Shown here one piece after another: positions 16,693 through 25,218 of a DNA stretch of 64,000 bases. The position numbers and the translations under genes were made by a program. How positions within the stretch are numbered: position 1 is the first letter of the stretch; every line of letters begins with the position of its first letter. Source of the DNA: JAWXCM01 sp034408745. GTDB lineage: Bacteria; Acidobacteriota; Terriglobia; Bryobacterales; Bryobacteraceae. The notes beneath the pieces are model-generated. The model had not been told where the DNA came from. It worked only from the letters and a program-made list of their open reading frames with translations, and searched no databases. The DNA lies in NCBI GenBank assembly GCA_034408745.1, contig JAWXCM010000401.1, positions 1 through 64,000 of the forward strand, given 5' to 3'.

Positions 16693-17310
16693 ATGCGGAA
16701 CGCTCTGGTCTCGGACTTCGACGGCACCATCACGGCAGTCGATTTTTTCACGCTCATCGCAGAACGATACCTGCCTGCGGACACGCCCGATTTCTTCCAG
16801 TTGTATCGCGAGGGAAAGATGACGCATGTGGAGGCGATGCAGGGCTACTTTCGGTACGCTCCGACGCAGGCCGACGCGCTCGACCAGATGCTGCGCGACA
16901 CGCTTCCCGATGCGGATCTTCGAGAGTCGGTGGAGCGACTGCGTGCCGCGGGCTGGGATCTCATTGTGGTGTCGGCGGGTTCTTCGTGGTACATCGACCG
17001 GATCTTTGGCGCGCTCGGGATTCAGGCGACAGTGATTTCGAACGCCGGCCAGATTGTCGAGGGCGGCGGACTCCAGATTGATACCAGCAGCGGCGTCGAC
17101 AAACCGGCTGTGGTTCGGGACGCGCTGGCCAGGTATGGCACCGTGGCGTTCGCCGGCGATGGTCCGCCGGATGTCGCTCCGGCTCTGTTGGTCAATCCGG
17201 AGTTGCGGTTCGCAAAGGGCTACCTGGCGGAGGAACTGGGGCGTCGGGGCGAGGTGTTCCGGCCGTTCCATCGGTGGCGAGATGTGGTGGAGGCGTTGGT
17301 TGCGGTATGA
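16693..17310 (+). CDS. HAD-family phosphatase, MtnX-like
   Basis: A 205-residue HAD-IB hydrolase resembling MtnX (2-hydroxy-3-keto-5-methylthiopentenyl-1-phosphate phosphatase) and phosphoserine phosphatases. The nucleophile motif is SDFDGTIT (Asp8, Asp10), motif II is VVSAGSSWYI, and the Mg-binding motif is FAGDGPPDVAPAL. MtnX acts in methionine salvage, but no other salvage genes are in the window and the substrate is uncertain. Its stop overlaps the start of the next gene (ATGA), so the two are co-translated. Confidence 0.85.
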   Translation: MRNALVSDFDGTITAVDFFTLIAERYLPADTPDFFQLYREGKMTHVEAMQGYFRYAPTQADALDQMLRDTLPDADLRESVERLRAAGWDLIVVSAGSSWYIDRIFGALGIQATVISNAGQIVEGGGLQIDTSSGVDKPAVVRDALARYGTVAFAGDGPPDVAPALLVNPELRFAKGYLAEELGRRGEVFRPFHRWRDVVEALVAV

Positions 17311-17762
17311 CGGACGTCCACACCCCGGAACAGCGCAGCCGCAACATGGCCGCGATTCGCAGCAAGGGCACGGTTCCGGAGCTTAAGGTACGGAAAGCTC
17401 TGCACGCTCACGGGCTGAGATACAGGCTGAACCGTATGGATCTGCCCGGAAGGCCTGACATTGTGATGGCAAAACACAGTGCCGCGGTGTTCGTCCACGG
17501 CTGTTTCTGGCACATGCACAAGTGTCCGTACGGGAAGCCGGTCCCGGCAACGAACGCGGATTTCTGGTCGCAGAAGCGGGTTGGGAATGTGGCACGCGAC
17601 CGTCGGAATGCCCGCGCGCTGCGCGCTGCCGGCTGGCGGGTATACACAATTTGGGAGTGTCAAACCCGGAACCAGGAGTTGCTGGACAGGCGGATTGCAC
17701 GCCTTGTCAATGACTTGGAGAAAAGTCTCCGTAACCCCATTGTCACCGCATTCCAAAAATGA
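17307..17762 (+). CDS. vsr: Very-short-patch-repair endonuclease Vsr
   Basis: A 151-residue DNA mismatch endonuclease that nicks next to T:G mismatches arising from deamination of 5-methylcytosine. Supporting motifs: TPEQRSRNMAAIRSKGT at the N-terminus, the catalytic aspartate in LPGRPDIV, and the zinc/structural cluster FVHGCFWHMHKC. The length fits the family (about 130-155). The ATG at 17307 forms an ATGA overlap with the upstream HAD gene; a longer GTG-type start at 17274 lies inside that gene and is disfavoured. No cytosine methyltransferase gene accompanies it in this window, which is unusual since vsr often travels with dcm or an m5C restriction-modification system. Confidence 0.93.
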   Translation: MTDVHTPEQRSRNMAAIRSKGTVPELKVRKALHAHGLRYRLNRMDLPGRPDIVMAKHSAAVFVHGCFWHMHKCPYGKPVPATNADFWSQKRVGNVARDRRNARALRAAGWRVYTIWECQTRNQELLDRRIARLVNDLEKSLRNPIVTAFQK

Positions 17763-17834
17763 TAAGTTCGAGGTGTCACGAGCCGACCTATTGGCCTGAC
17801 TCGGGCAAGACTTCACCGAAGGAGAAGCCCAGCT

Positions 17835-18071
17835 ATGGATGTGACAAGTCAGGATGACCTCAAAGCGCACCTGATGGCGACCGATGAGCAGTTCCGCCAA
17901 CTGGCTGCCGAGCACACGCAGTACGATCACCTGATCGAAGAGCTCGAAGCCAAAACGGTGCTGACGGGAGACGAAGAAATTGAAGAGCATCGCCTCAAGA
18001 AACTGAAACTTCATCTCAAGGACCAGATGACGGAAATCATGAACCGTTATCGGACTCAACCGGTCGCCTGA
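17835..18071 (+). CDS. DUF465 (YdcH-like) small coiled-coil protein
   Basis: A 78-residue, highly charged helical protein. The segment HLIEELEAKTVLTGDEEIEEHRLKKLKLHLKDQM is the hallmark of DUF465/YdcH proteins (hydrophobic heptads, conserved EE..LKK.KL..KD). The function is unknown; members are short cytoplasmic coiled coils. It stands alone with AGGAGAAGCCCAGCT upstream of the start and an intrinsic-terminator-like hairpin 38 bp downstream. Confidence 0.85.
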   Translation: MDVTSQDDLKAHLMATDEQFRQLAAEHTQYDHLIEELEAKTVLTGDEEIEEHRLKKLKLHLKDQMTEIMNRYRTQPVA

Positions 18072-18109
18072 ACCAACAGGTGCGCTTAATCATTCGAGAG
18101 CTTTACATG

Positions 18110-18132
18110 AGGCCCGGACAGGTTCCGGGCCT
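18110..18132 (+). terminator. Terminator-like hairpin after DUF465 gene
   Basis: AGGCCCGGA and TCCGGGCCT form a perfect 9-bp stem with a 5-nt loop. The following T-tract is weak (CTTCG), so the efficiency is uncertain, but the position 38 bp after the stop codon is right. Confidence 0.55.
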
Positions 18133-18149
18133 TCGTGCCTCCCGGCCCG

Positions 18150-18884
18150 ATGCCTGAGCTTACTTTCTGGCAATGGGTGATTGGAATTACAGCGGCATTC
18201 TGCGTCGGCGTTGCGAAGACGGGTGTTCCAGGGCTCGGGATTATGGTGGTCCCGCTGATGGTTCTCACCGTTGGCGACGCCCGCAAGTCGGCGGGCTGGC
18301 TGCTCCCCATTCTGTGCATGGCTGACCTGTTTGCGCTGTACTACTGGCGGCGGCACGCTTCCGCGGGACGGCTGTTTGGGCTTGCGCCGTGGGTGATTGC
18401 GGGATGCGTTGCCGGTGCGTTCGCGCTGGCCCTCCCCGAGCCACAGATTCGACCTCTGGTCGGTTGCATCGTTCTGCTAATGCTGGTTGCTTATCTGAAG
18501 CGCCGGTTCTGGACGTCTGCATCCTCCGAAGCCGAGAATGTGCCGGGCGCGCCGTACGGTGTCGCCGCGGGGTTTGCCACGACGGTGGCCAACGCCGCCG
18601 GGCCTGTGATGAGCCTGTATCTGCTCAGCAAGCGGCTACCGAAGGAAGAATTCGTGGCGACGGGGGCCTGGTTTTTCTTCTTCGTGAACCTCACTAAGAT
18701 CCCGATTTACGCGTATCATGGCCTGTTTTCCACGCCGTCGCTGGCGTTTGATGCCTGCATGTTTCCGCCGGTGCTGGCTGGTGCCATGACCGGCAGGTGG
18801 ATCATCCATCGGATTCCGGCCAGGTTGTTCGAGGCCAGTGTGGTGATTCTGACCGCCGCCTCCACAGTACTGCTGTTCCGCTAA
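18150..18884 (+). CDS. TauE/SafE-family membrane transporter
   Basis: A 244-residue polytopic membrane protein of the TauE/SafE family (sulfite/organic-anion exporters). It has seven to eight hydrophobic segments and two internal half-repeats that each start with the family glycine motif (GVAKTGVPGLGIMVVPLM and AAGFATTVANAAGPVMSLYLL). ATG 18150 is preferred over GTG 18135. The protein is in the inner membrane; the substrate is unknown. It sits alone between the DUF465 and S41 genes. Confidence 0.9.
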   Translation: MPELTFWQWVIGITAAFCVGVAKTGVPGLGIMVVPLMVLTVGDARKSAGWLLPILCMADLFALYYWRRHASAGRLFGLAPWVIAGCVAGAFALALPEPQIRPLVGCIVLLMLVAYLKRRFWTSASSEAENVPGAPYGVAAGFATTVANAAGPVMSLYLLSKRLPKEEFVATGAWFFFFVNLTKIPIYAYHGLFSTPSLAFDACMFPPVLAGAMTGRWIIHRIPARLFEASVVILTAASTVLLFR

Positions 18885-18957
18885 CTACACTGATCGCTTT
18901 ACAGTCACGCGGCGGTGGGTTATCTTCAGGACAGTCACTTTTTCCCAGGGAGCAAGC

Positions 18958-20676
18958 ATGCGATTCTTCGCTGCTGCCGGACTGATCCTTGCCGGGATGT
19001 CTTCGCTATGTTTCGGCCAGCTCACGACGGAGCAAAAGATCTCGGATTTTCAGCAAACGGTCGGGTTGTTTGTGAAGGGCTATGGTCCTTACGAATGGAA
19101 GAAACAGCTACTTGGCTTCGATTTAGCCGATACGGACCCGTGGATTGCGAAAATTCGGGCCACTAAATCCGATCTCGAGTTTTACGAGCTGATGTATTTG
19201 TACATCGCCAGCCTCGACGACGCACATTCGGTGTACGATTTTTACTCCAGCTACATCGGGAATCTCAACTTTGGCGTCGACATCTACGATGGCAGGCTGC
19301 TGATCGACAACATCAATCGTACCCGTCTGCCGGCGGGAGAATATCCGTTCGCCATCGGCTACGAGTTAGTCTCGATTGACGGCGAGGCTGCGACCGCCAT
19401 CCTCGACAAACTGATCAAGTACAGCGCGCTGGCGAACCCGCGCAGTTCCCGCCGTAACGCCGCATCACTCATTACCGTGCGCCCGCAACGGATTGTATTC
19501 GGTATGGCCGAGGTGCCGGAGATTTCGACGGTAGTGCTTCGCCGATACGACGGCAAGCTCGAGACTTATCGGATTCCATGGTCCCGCTCCGGCCTGAAGA
19601 TGCCTGGTAATGGCAAACTGCCGAATCCGAACGCGGCCCGCCTGCTCCGCCCTGGCGCGGCATCCGGCGACGGCGAGCCTGTGGTGGCAGAAACGCCCGA
19701 CTATATGAAGCCGCTGGAGGCGCTGTGGAACTGTCGCCTTCCGGAACGCAAAGCGATTCTCAATTATGGCGCGGTAACACCGGTGTTCTCCCGCGGGCTG
19801 CCTGGTACGTTTGTGCAGCGGCTTGGCCGGCTGAGCACTGACTTTTTCTACTCCGGTACTTATGTGTCAGAGGGGCAGCGGATCGGGTTCATCAGGATTC
19901 CGACCTACGCGCCCAGCGACCAAAATGGCGCGTTGACGCAGTTTGTTCGTGAGATCGCCTACATGCAGGAAAACACCGATGGTTTGGTAGTGGATCAGAC
20001 GCGCAATCCCGGTGGTTCTGTGGCCTACCAGCACGCTCTGGTCAGTTTCCTGTTTCATTATCCGTGGCGCGGCATGGCGTTCGAGGTGCGTGCCACTTCA
20101 ATCTGGCTGGCTTCGATTTCCAGTTCCTACGAATCGGCGAAGGCGCAGGGAGCGCCGGCCAGTATTCTGGCTCTGCTGGAGAACATCCTGGTGGCGCTTC
20201 AGGAAGCGAATCGAACGCCTCAGGGTATGACGGTTCCGATTCCGCTGGATGACGTCGAGATCACGCGACAGCCAGCGAAGGATGCGCGCGGCAATCTGTT
20301 GTCCTATACGAAACCGACGATCTTTCTTGCCGACGAGTTCTCCGCTTCCGGCGGGGATGCCTTTGCCGCGATCATGCAGGACAACGGGCGGGGTCCCATC
20401 TTCGGATACCGCACGATGGGGGCGGGCGGGAACGTGACGTCATGGAAAGCGGGCAGTTATTCCGAAGGGCTCGTGAACCGAACGGAGTCGCTGATGAGCC
20501 GTGCCACGGAGCGGGCAGAAGCTGGTTATCCGGTATCGCGTTACGTGGAGAACGTCGGCGTTCATCCCGACATCGAATACGACTACATGACTCAGGAGAA
20601 CCTGACGCTGGGCGGCAGGCCTTTCGTCAATGCGTTCACTGCCGCCATGGTGGAACAGATCGGGAAGAATCGCTAA
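18958..20676 (+). CDS. Secreted S41-family peptidase (first of tandem pair)
   Basis: A 572-residue protein with signal peptide MRFFAAAGLILAGMSSLCFG. A PDZ-like segment lies at about residues 115-150 (EYPFAIGYELVSIDGEAA) and an S41/tail-specific-protease domain in the C-terminal half. The latter reads IGFIRIPTYAP, DGLVVDQTRNPGGSV and the active-site region LADEFSASGGDAFAAIMQD with its Ser. The FGYRTMGAGGNV segment occupies the place where CtpA enzymes carry the catalytic Lys, and no Lys is present there, so catalysis may be tricorn/IRBP-like or lost. A paralogue follows 12 bp downstream. Confidence 0.85.
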   Translation: MRFFAAAGLILAGMSSLCFGQLTTEQKISDFQQTVGLFVKGYGPYEWKKQLLGFDLADTDPWIAKIRATKSDLEFYELMYLYIASLDDAHSVYDFYSSYIGNLNFGVDIYDGRLLIDNINRTRLPAGEYPFAIGYELVSIDGEAATAILDKLIKYSALANPRSSRRNAASLITVRPQRIVFGMAEVPEISTVVLRRYDGKLETYRIPWSRSGLKMPGNGKLPNPNAARLLRPGAASGDGEPVVAETPDYMKPLEALWNCRLPERKAILNYGAVTPVFSRGLPGTFVQRLGRLSTDFFYSGTYVSEGQRIGFIRIPTYAPSDQNGALTQFVREIAYMQENTDGLVVDQTRNPGGSVAYQHALVSFLFHYPWRGMAFEVRATSIWLASISSSYESAKAQGAPASILALLENILVALQEANRTPQGMTVPIPLDDVEITRQPAKDARGNLLSYTKPTIFLADEFSASGGDAFAAIMQDNGRGPIFGYRTMGAGGNVTSWKAGSYSEGLVNRTESLMSRATERAEAGYPVSRYVENVGVHPDIEYDYMTQENLTLGGRPFVNAFTAAMVEQIGKNR

Positions 20677-20688
20677 GGAGAGCCGCCA

Positions 20689-22386
20689 ATGAATCGAATC
20701 ATAGCTATTGCAGTGCTGGTGGCGGCGTCGGTCTCCGCCCAAAACCTGACTCCCCAGCAAAAGGAAGTCGATTTCCGGCATATTTACGGGTTGTTTACCA
20801 CGTATTACGCGCCGATGGACTGGAAAAAACAGCTGCTGAATGTCGACGGTCTGGATATCAAACCGTGGCTGGCAAAAGTGGCTGCGGCGACAACCGACCT
20901 CGAATTCTACGATGTTTGTGCGGAGTATGCCGGCAGTTTTCAGGATACTCACGTCAATTTCCAGATCCCGTCTGTATTTCTCGCGCAGCTTGGTTTTGGC
21001 GTCGACCTGTATGACGACAAGCCTCTGATTGAGAGCATTAACCGTACGCTGCTGCCGCAACGCGACTTTCCGTTCGTGATCGGGGATGAAGTGGTGTCTG
21101 TCGATGGCGAATCAGCCGAGTCGCTCATCGCAAAGTTCAGCAGGTATTACGCCCAGGGAAATCCACGGGCCACCCGCCGTCAGGCTGCGGCCCGAATCGG
21201 CAGCCGCTCCCAGAGCCGTTTTCCGCTGGCGCCCATGGTCGGCGAGACCGCGCAGGTGGTGATTCGCCGCCAAAATGGGGATCAGGAAACCTACACCATC
21301 AAGTGGACCAAGACGGGTCTGCCGGTGGAAGTGGGACCGACGATTTCTCCGAAACTCGCTTCCGTGGCACGAAGCAAACAGGCTGCGGCGAACGATTACA
21401 TGTCGGAGCTGCGAGCCCTGCAATTCTCCGGCGTTACGGGGAATGAGACCGAGCTTGGACTTCTCAGTTACGGCTCGCGCAACCCTATCTTCATCAATGG
21501 CCTGGGCAGCGGGTTTACTCGCCGGCTGGGAGCGGGCGCGCAGGATTTCTATTACTCCGGCGTGTTTCGCACCGATGGGCTGAGCATCGGCTACATCCGA
21601 ATTCCGAACTACTCACCGCCCTCGCAGCCGCTCGCGATCCTGCAACTGGATGCGGAGATCGCGTTTTTCCAGGCGAATACGGACGGCCTGATCGTGGACG
21701 AGATGCGCAACACGGGCGGCAATCTGTGTTTTGGCGAGGAAGTAGTCCGGCGTCTGACGCCGAATCGGTTCGCCGTCACCGGTTTTCAGCTTCGGGCGTA
21801 TTTCGCCCGGGTTACCGGCTTCTATTTCTCCATGATTAACGCCAGGAACGCCGGTGCGGCACCCGAGGTGATCGAGCAGTACGAGAAACTGTACGCCGCA
21901 ATGCTGGCCGCGTACCAGTCCAATCGCGGTGTCACCGAACCGTTGCCGCTCTGCACGTCCAGCCTGGAGCGTGACACGATCCGCAACGCCGCCGGTGTCA
22001 GCACCGCATACACAAAGCCGATCATGATGGTTACCGACGAGTTCTCCACGTCCACCGCGGACTCGGTGCCCGCGATGTTCCAGGAAAACAACCTCGGCGT
22101 TCTGTATGGATACCGAACCAACGGCGCGGGTGGCAACAACACCGGCTTCGACGGCGGAGCCTATGGCGAATCTTTCGTCGGCCTCACGATTGGCGTCCAG
22201 GCCCGGCGGTCCCCCGTGCTGCGGGAGGGCTACCCATATACGAACATCCTCGAGAACGTCGGCGTGCATCCCGACGTGGTGGAAGATTACATGACCAAAG
22301 ACAATCTGCTGCAGAGCGGTGCGCCGTTTGTGCAGCGGATGCTCTGGGCGATGTCGGCCTACATTCGCCAGCAAAGCGGGAATTAG
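20689..22386 (+). CDS. Secreted S41-family peptidase (second of tandem pair)
   Basis: A 565-residue paralogue of the preceding gene with the same layout. After a signal peptide (MNRIIAIAVLVAASVSAQ) it has the N-terminal FRHIYGLFTTYYAPMDWKKQ block that parallels DFQQTVGLFVKGYGPYEWKK upstream. A PDZ-like region follows (DFPFVIGDEVVSVDGESA), then the S41 core (GYIRIPNYSP, DGLIVDEMRNTGGNL, VTDEFSTSTADSVPAMFQE). The final GYRTNGAGGNNTGF likewise lacks the usual lysine. The 12-bp gap contains AAGGAGAG, a good ribosome-binding site, and supports one transcript. Function: probable extracytoplasmic peptide or protein processing; the partner proteins are unknown. Confidence 0.85.
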   Translation: MNRIIAIAVLVAASVSAQNLTPQQKEVDFRHIYGLFTTYYAPMDWKKQLLNVDGLDIKPWLAKVAAATTDLEFYDVCAEYAGSFQDTHVNFQIPSVFLAQLGFGVDLYDDKPLIESINRTLLPQRDFPFVIGDEVVSVDGESAESLIAKFSRYYAQGNPRATRRQAAARIGSRSQSRFPLAPMVGETAQVVIRRQNGDQETYTIKWTKTGLPVEVGPTISPKLASVARSKQAAANDYMSELRALQFSGVTGNETELGLLSYGSRNPIFINGLGSGFTRRLGAGAQDFYYSGVFRTDGLSIGYIRIPNYSPPSQPLAILQLDAEIAFFQANTDGLIVDEMRNTGGNLCFGEEVVRRLTPNRFAVTGFQLRAYFARVTGFYFSMINARNAGAAPEVIEQYEKLYAAMLAAYQSNRGVTEPLPLCTSSLERDTIRNAAGVSTAYTKPIMMVTDEFSTSTADSVPAMFQENNLGVLYGYRTNGAGGNNTGFDGGAYGESFVGLTIGVQARRSPVLREGYPYTNILENVGVHPDVVEDYMTKDNLLQSGAPFVQRMLWAMSAYIRQQSGN

Positions 22387-22421
22387 GGTCTAAACGAGGG
22401 GTCGGCGTACACTGCAGTTGA

Positions 22422-23177
22422 GTGAAAACGTGGAAGCTGACCCTGGAATACGACGGCACCCGGTACAGCGGGTGGCAGGAACAAAAGAACGCCCGGACCG
22501 TGATGGGCGAACTGCGGATTGCGGCTGAGGATTTTCTTCGCGCGGAGGTGGAGCTTCAAGGCTCGGGGCGCACGGACGCCGGAGTGCATGCGGCGGCGCA
22601 GGTGGCGCACCTTCGATGTGACGCCAAACGGCCGCCCACTCCGGATGCTTTGGCCCGCGAGTTGAACGAACGGCTTCCGGCGGACATCGTTGTGCTGGAG
22701 GCGGAGCTGGTTACCAACCGATTTCATGCTCGGCACAACGCGGTATCGCGCAGCTATGCCTACCAGATCGCGACGCGCAAGATGGCGTTCTCCAAGCGCT
22801 ACGTCTGGTGGGTGCGCGAGCCACTGAACATTGCCGCGATGAATGAGGCTGCGGGGAAACTGCCCGGGCGGCATGATTTTGTCTGCTTCGGCGCCACGGA
22901 TCCGGCACGGCCGGATGAATCGACCGTCGTCGTGGTGGAAGCCGCGTCGGTGGAGCAGGAGGGCGACCTGGTAGTGTTCCGCATACAGGCCTCGCACTTC
23001 ATCTGGAGAATGGTGCGGCGGCTGGCGGGCGTGCTGGTGAAGCTCGGCAAAGGCGAGATCTCGATGGCGGATTTCGATGCGCTGCTGGCCGCGCGGGGAC
23101 GCAAGGAGCTGGACGTGGCGGCCTGGACAGCGCCGGCTTCCGGTCTGTTTCTGGATGGCGTTAAGTACCCGGATTAA
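22422..23177 (+). CDS. truA: tRNA pseudouridine synthase A
   Basis: A 251-residue enzyme that makes pseudouridine at positions 38-40 of the anticodon stem-loop. It starts with GTG (MKTWKLTLEYDGTRYSGWQ) and carries the catalytic aspartate in the invariant GSGRTDAGVHA motif (Asp52), the NAVSRSYAYQIATR segment and the C-terminal FRIQASHFIWRMVRRLAGVL block. Length and motifs fit TruA fully. The 3' end overlaps by 4 bp the stop of the convergent small gene. Confidence 0.95.
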   Translation: MKTWKLTLEYDGTRYSGWQEQKNARTVMGELRIAAEDFLRAEVELQGSGRTDAGVHAAAQVAHLRCDAKRPPTPDALARELNERLPADIVVLEAELVTNRFHARHNAVSRSYAYQIATRKMAFSKRYVWWVREPLNIAAMNEAAGKLPGRHDFVCFGATDPARPDESTVVVVEAASVEQEGDLVVFRIQASHFIWRMVRRLAGVLVKLGKGEISMADFDALLAARGRKELDVAAWTAPASGLFLDGVKYPD

Positions 23178-23464
23178 GCAGAGGTAGTTCCGAATCGGCG
23201 GGAAGATCGGCGAGCTGCCGCATTGAAGCGGTGGTGACACACGAGGCAGCGGAATGCGGTGAGGTGAAAAAATCTGGCCGCGGCATCTCGAAGGCGTACG
23301 GATGCACGTCCCAGCCGCTCACTGCCGCAGCCTGGGCAGCAGAGATGACGGCGTTCCGGGGCGGTTCGCCCAGGCATCCGGTAGTAGCGCATTCCGGTTA
23401 CCAGAGCGAGCGCGGCGCAGAAAAATATCACACTCAGTGTGATCGAAGAGAGAGGAGCAGCCAC
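23174..23464 (-). CDS. Small zinc-ribbon-like membrane protein, hypothetical
   Basis: A 96-residue protein, start GTG at 23464 or a Met about 24 codons further in. One hydrophobic helix (residues 6-25) precedes a CPGC...CLVC arrangement (LCCPGCGSERLG and FRCLVCHHRFN) typical of a zinc ribbon, with basic residues at the end. It is convergent with truA and shares 4 bp with it. No family is recognised and no ribosome-binding site stands out, so confidence is moderate. Confidence 0.5.
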   Translation of the reverse strand: MAAPLSSITLSVIFFCAALALVTGMRYYRMPGRTAPERRHLCCPGCGSERLGRASVRLRDAAARFFHLTAFRCLVCHHRFNAAARRSSRRFGTTSA

Positions 23465-23526
23465 ACTTGCTATATCGTCGCGCTGTCAGGTTCACTTTAG
23501 TACCTGTCTCTCCTTCGTACTGTTAG

Positions 23527-23991
23527 TTAGTCGCCCGCCCACTCCATCAGAGTGCGGCGAGCGCCAAGCTGGTCGAGGCTATGTTCCACGGCTTCCTGAT
23601 TGCCCCAGACAACGTTGTCCAGGTCGCCGGACTGGACGCGCTGTTCGATGCGGCTGCAGTACAGGCCAGCTTCACGGTCGGCGTAGAAGCCGTAGGATCG
23701 ACAGGAAATGGGGCGATCCTCGTAGACCAGGCAACTGCCGTTGTCGAGCAGTGGACAGATTCGCGACCACGGCGCGAGAAGGCGCGAGTCGATCTGACGG
23801 CGCGTCTCTGCGTCCAGCTTTGTGAGCGCGGCTGCCACGCGATCCCACTCCGGTTTGGTCAGCAGGGGCGGATTCGTGAGGGAGCGGCAGCACTCGTCGC
23901 AGCCGTGGCGGCACGGCCAGCTGGGGTGCGACTCCAGGGTGTGGCGTACCCGCTCCTCGATCCGCTCATCAAGAACGCGCAGCTCCAGCAC
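23527..23991 (-). CDS. YkgJ-family cysteine-cluster protein
   Basis: A 154-residue protein with the cysteine pattern of the YkgJ/DUF superfamily CxxCx-CC...C-type Zn/Fe-S cluster proteins: PCRHGCDECCRSL near the N-terminus, then ICPLLDNGSCLVYEDRPISCRSYGF, and YCSRIE. These proteins are often annotated as putative Fe-S or zinc oxidoreductases and are common as single genes. It lies 3 bp downstream of the Tat-signal TIM-barrel gene on the same strand and may be its operon tail. The function is unknown. Confidence 0.85.
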   Translation of the reverse strand: MLELRVLDERIEERVRHTLESHPSWPCRHGCDECCRSLTNPPLLTKPEWDRVAAALTKLDAETRRQIDSRLLAPWSRICPLLDNGSCLVYEDRPISCRSYGFYADREAGLYCSRIEQRVQSGDLDNVVWGNQEAVEHSLDQLGARRTLMEWAGD

Positions 23992-23994
23992 GGC

Positions 23995-25092
23995 TCAGCC
24001 GCGGAAGCCCCGTTTTTTCTCGTCGACCGCCATGTCGTGCAGCGCCTTAATATAGCCGATGCTGTACGCCCAGCCGGTTTTCCGGTCGCCGACCATGGTG
24101 GGAACGTGATCCGCGATCAGAATGCCTCGGAAATCGGCATCGACCAGCGTCCGCATAAGCCGCTTCATGTCGGTGTAGCCGTCGTCGACGTAGGTTTCTA
24201 CGAAGTCGGGGATGGGGCCGGTGACGTTGCGGAAGTGGATCTTCCACAGCTTGCCCATTTTGGCGAATTCCTTTGCGGCTTCAAAGACGTCCTTTCCGGT
24301 GTACTTGCCGCCCTCCATCCACGTGCCGCAGCAGAGGCAGACGCCGACGTTGGGGCTGTTGGCGATCTGCAGCGCTTTCACATAGCCGTCGAAGTTGCCG
24401 AAGATGCAGCGCGGCACCCCGCCGAGCTCCGGGACGGGCGGATCGTCGGGGTGAATGCCGATTCGGACGCCGGTTTCCTCGGCGACTGGTACCACCTGTT
24501 TAATGAAATAGGTGTAATTCTCCCAGATTTCTTCTTTGGTGAATTTGCGGCCGTGGGAGAAGGGTGATTCGAACGTCTTGCTGATCCAGTAGCCTTTGGC
24601 GTCCTTCTGATGGAACGCGCGGGCCGGGGCGCCGCCGCGTGTGGTCTCACGTTGTGAGGACCAGATACCGTTGCCCATGTGGGCGTAGGTGGTGTAGTAG
24701 ATACCCGCCTGCGACAAATTGCGGAGATACTGCTTATATTCTTCGATTTTGGCGTCACGGCCAGGCAAATTCAGCGTGACTTCGGGCATATTGTGGACGT
24801 TCGAATTGCCCATGTTTGAGACTTTCAGCCCGGCGGCTTCCACTCTGCGTTTCGCGGCCGCGAAGGTCTCCGCTGTGCCGCCAGCGCCAGGGATGGCGAC
24901 GTAGCCGACACCCATCTGTTTGGCGAACACAAGGTCGTCGTCTTTGAAGTCGCCTGGAATTTGCAGTGTAATTTTGACGCCCGGCGACCAGGGGTCCAGC
25001 GGCCGCTTCGCCGCGAAGAGGCTCGAACCAAAAGCCGTGAACCCGGCCGCGCCCGCGAGCATGCCGCGGCGGCTGAGCAGAGGGTTTTTCAT
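23995..25092 (-). CDS. Tat-exported mannonate-dehydratase-like TIM-barrel protein
   Basis: A 365-residue protein. ATG 25092 gives a Tat-type signal (NPLLSRRGMLAGAAGFTAF). The body matches UxuA-type dehydratases and the xylose-isomerase-like TIM barrel: IGIHPDDPPVPELGGVPR, SPNVGVCLCCGTWMEGG, WKIHFRNV and ILIADHVPTM. In UxuA the metal site uses a Cys, a His and Asp/Glu of these segments. Cytoplasmic UxuA dehydrates D-mannonate to 2-keto-3-deoxygluconate; here the export signal places it in the periplasm, so the role may be different. It lies downstream of the Gfo/Idh/MocA gene on the same strand but is separated by a terminator, so it is probably a distinct transcription unit. Confidence 0.8.
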   Translation of the reverse strand: MKNPLLSRRGMLAGAAGFTAFGSSLFAAKRPLDPWSPGVKITLQIPGDFKDDDLVFAKQMGVGYVAIPGAGGTAETFAAAKRRVEAAGLKVSNMGNSNVHNMPEVTLNLPGRDAKIEEYKQYLRNLSQAGIYYTTYAHMGNGIWSSQRETTRGGAPARAFHQKDAKGYWISKTFESPFSHGRKFTKEEIWENYTYFIKQVVPVAEETGVRIGIHPDDPPVPELGGVPRCIFGNFDGYVKALQIANSPNVGVCLCCGTWMEGGKYTGKDVFEAAKEFAKMGKLWKIHFRNVTGPIPDFVETYVDDGYTDMKRLMRTLVDADFRGILIADHVPTMVGDRKTGWAYSIGYIKALHDMAVDEKKRGFRG

Positions 25093-25164
25093 TTGCTGTA
25101 TCTCCCGAACAGGAATTCTATCGCATATCTGCCGCGACAGCCAGGCAGAAGCGACCAAATGAAG

Positions 25165-25199
25165 AAGGGCGCCCGAAGTCCTTCCGGACGGGCGCCCTT
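25165..25199 (-). terminator. Intrinsic terminator downstream of Gfo/Idh/MocA gene
   Basis: An 11-bp GC-rich stem (AAGGGCGCCCG with CGGGCGCCCTT) encloses a 13-nt loop. On the minus strand it is followed by CTTCATTTG, moderately T-rich. It sits 20 bp beyond the stop codon of the minus-strand oxidoreductase gene and before the next gene of that strand. Confidence 0.7.
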
Positions 25200-25218
25200 T
25201 CAGCGTCTTTCGAAAACG

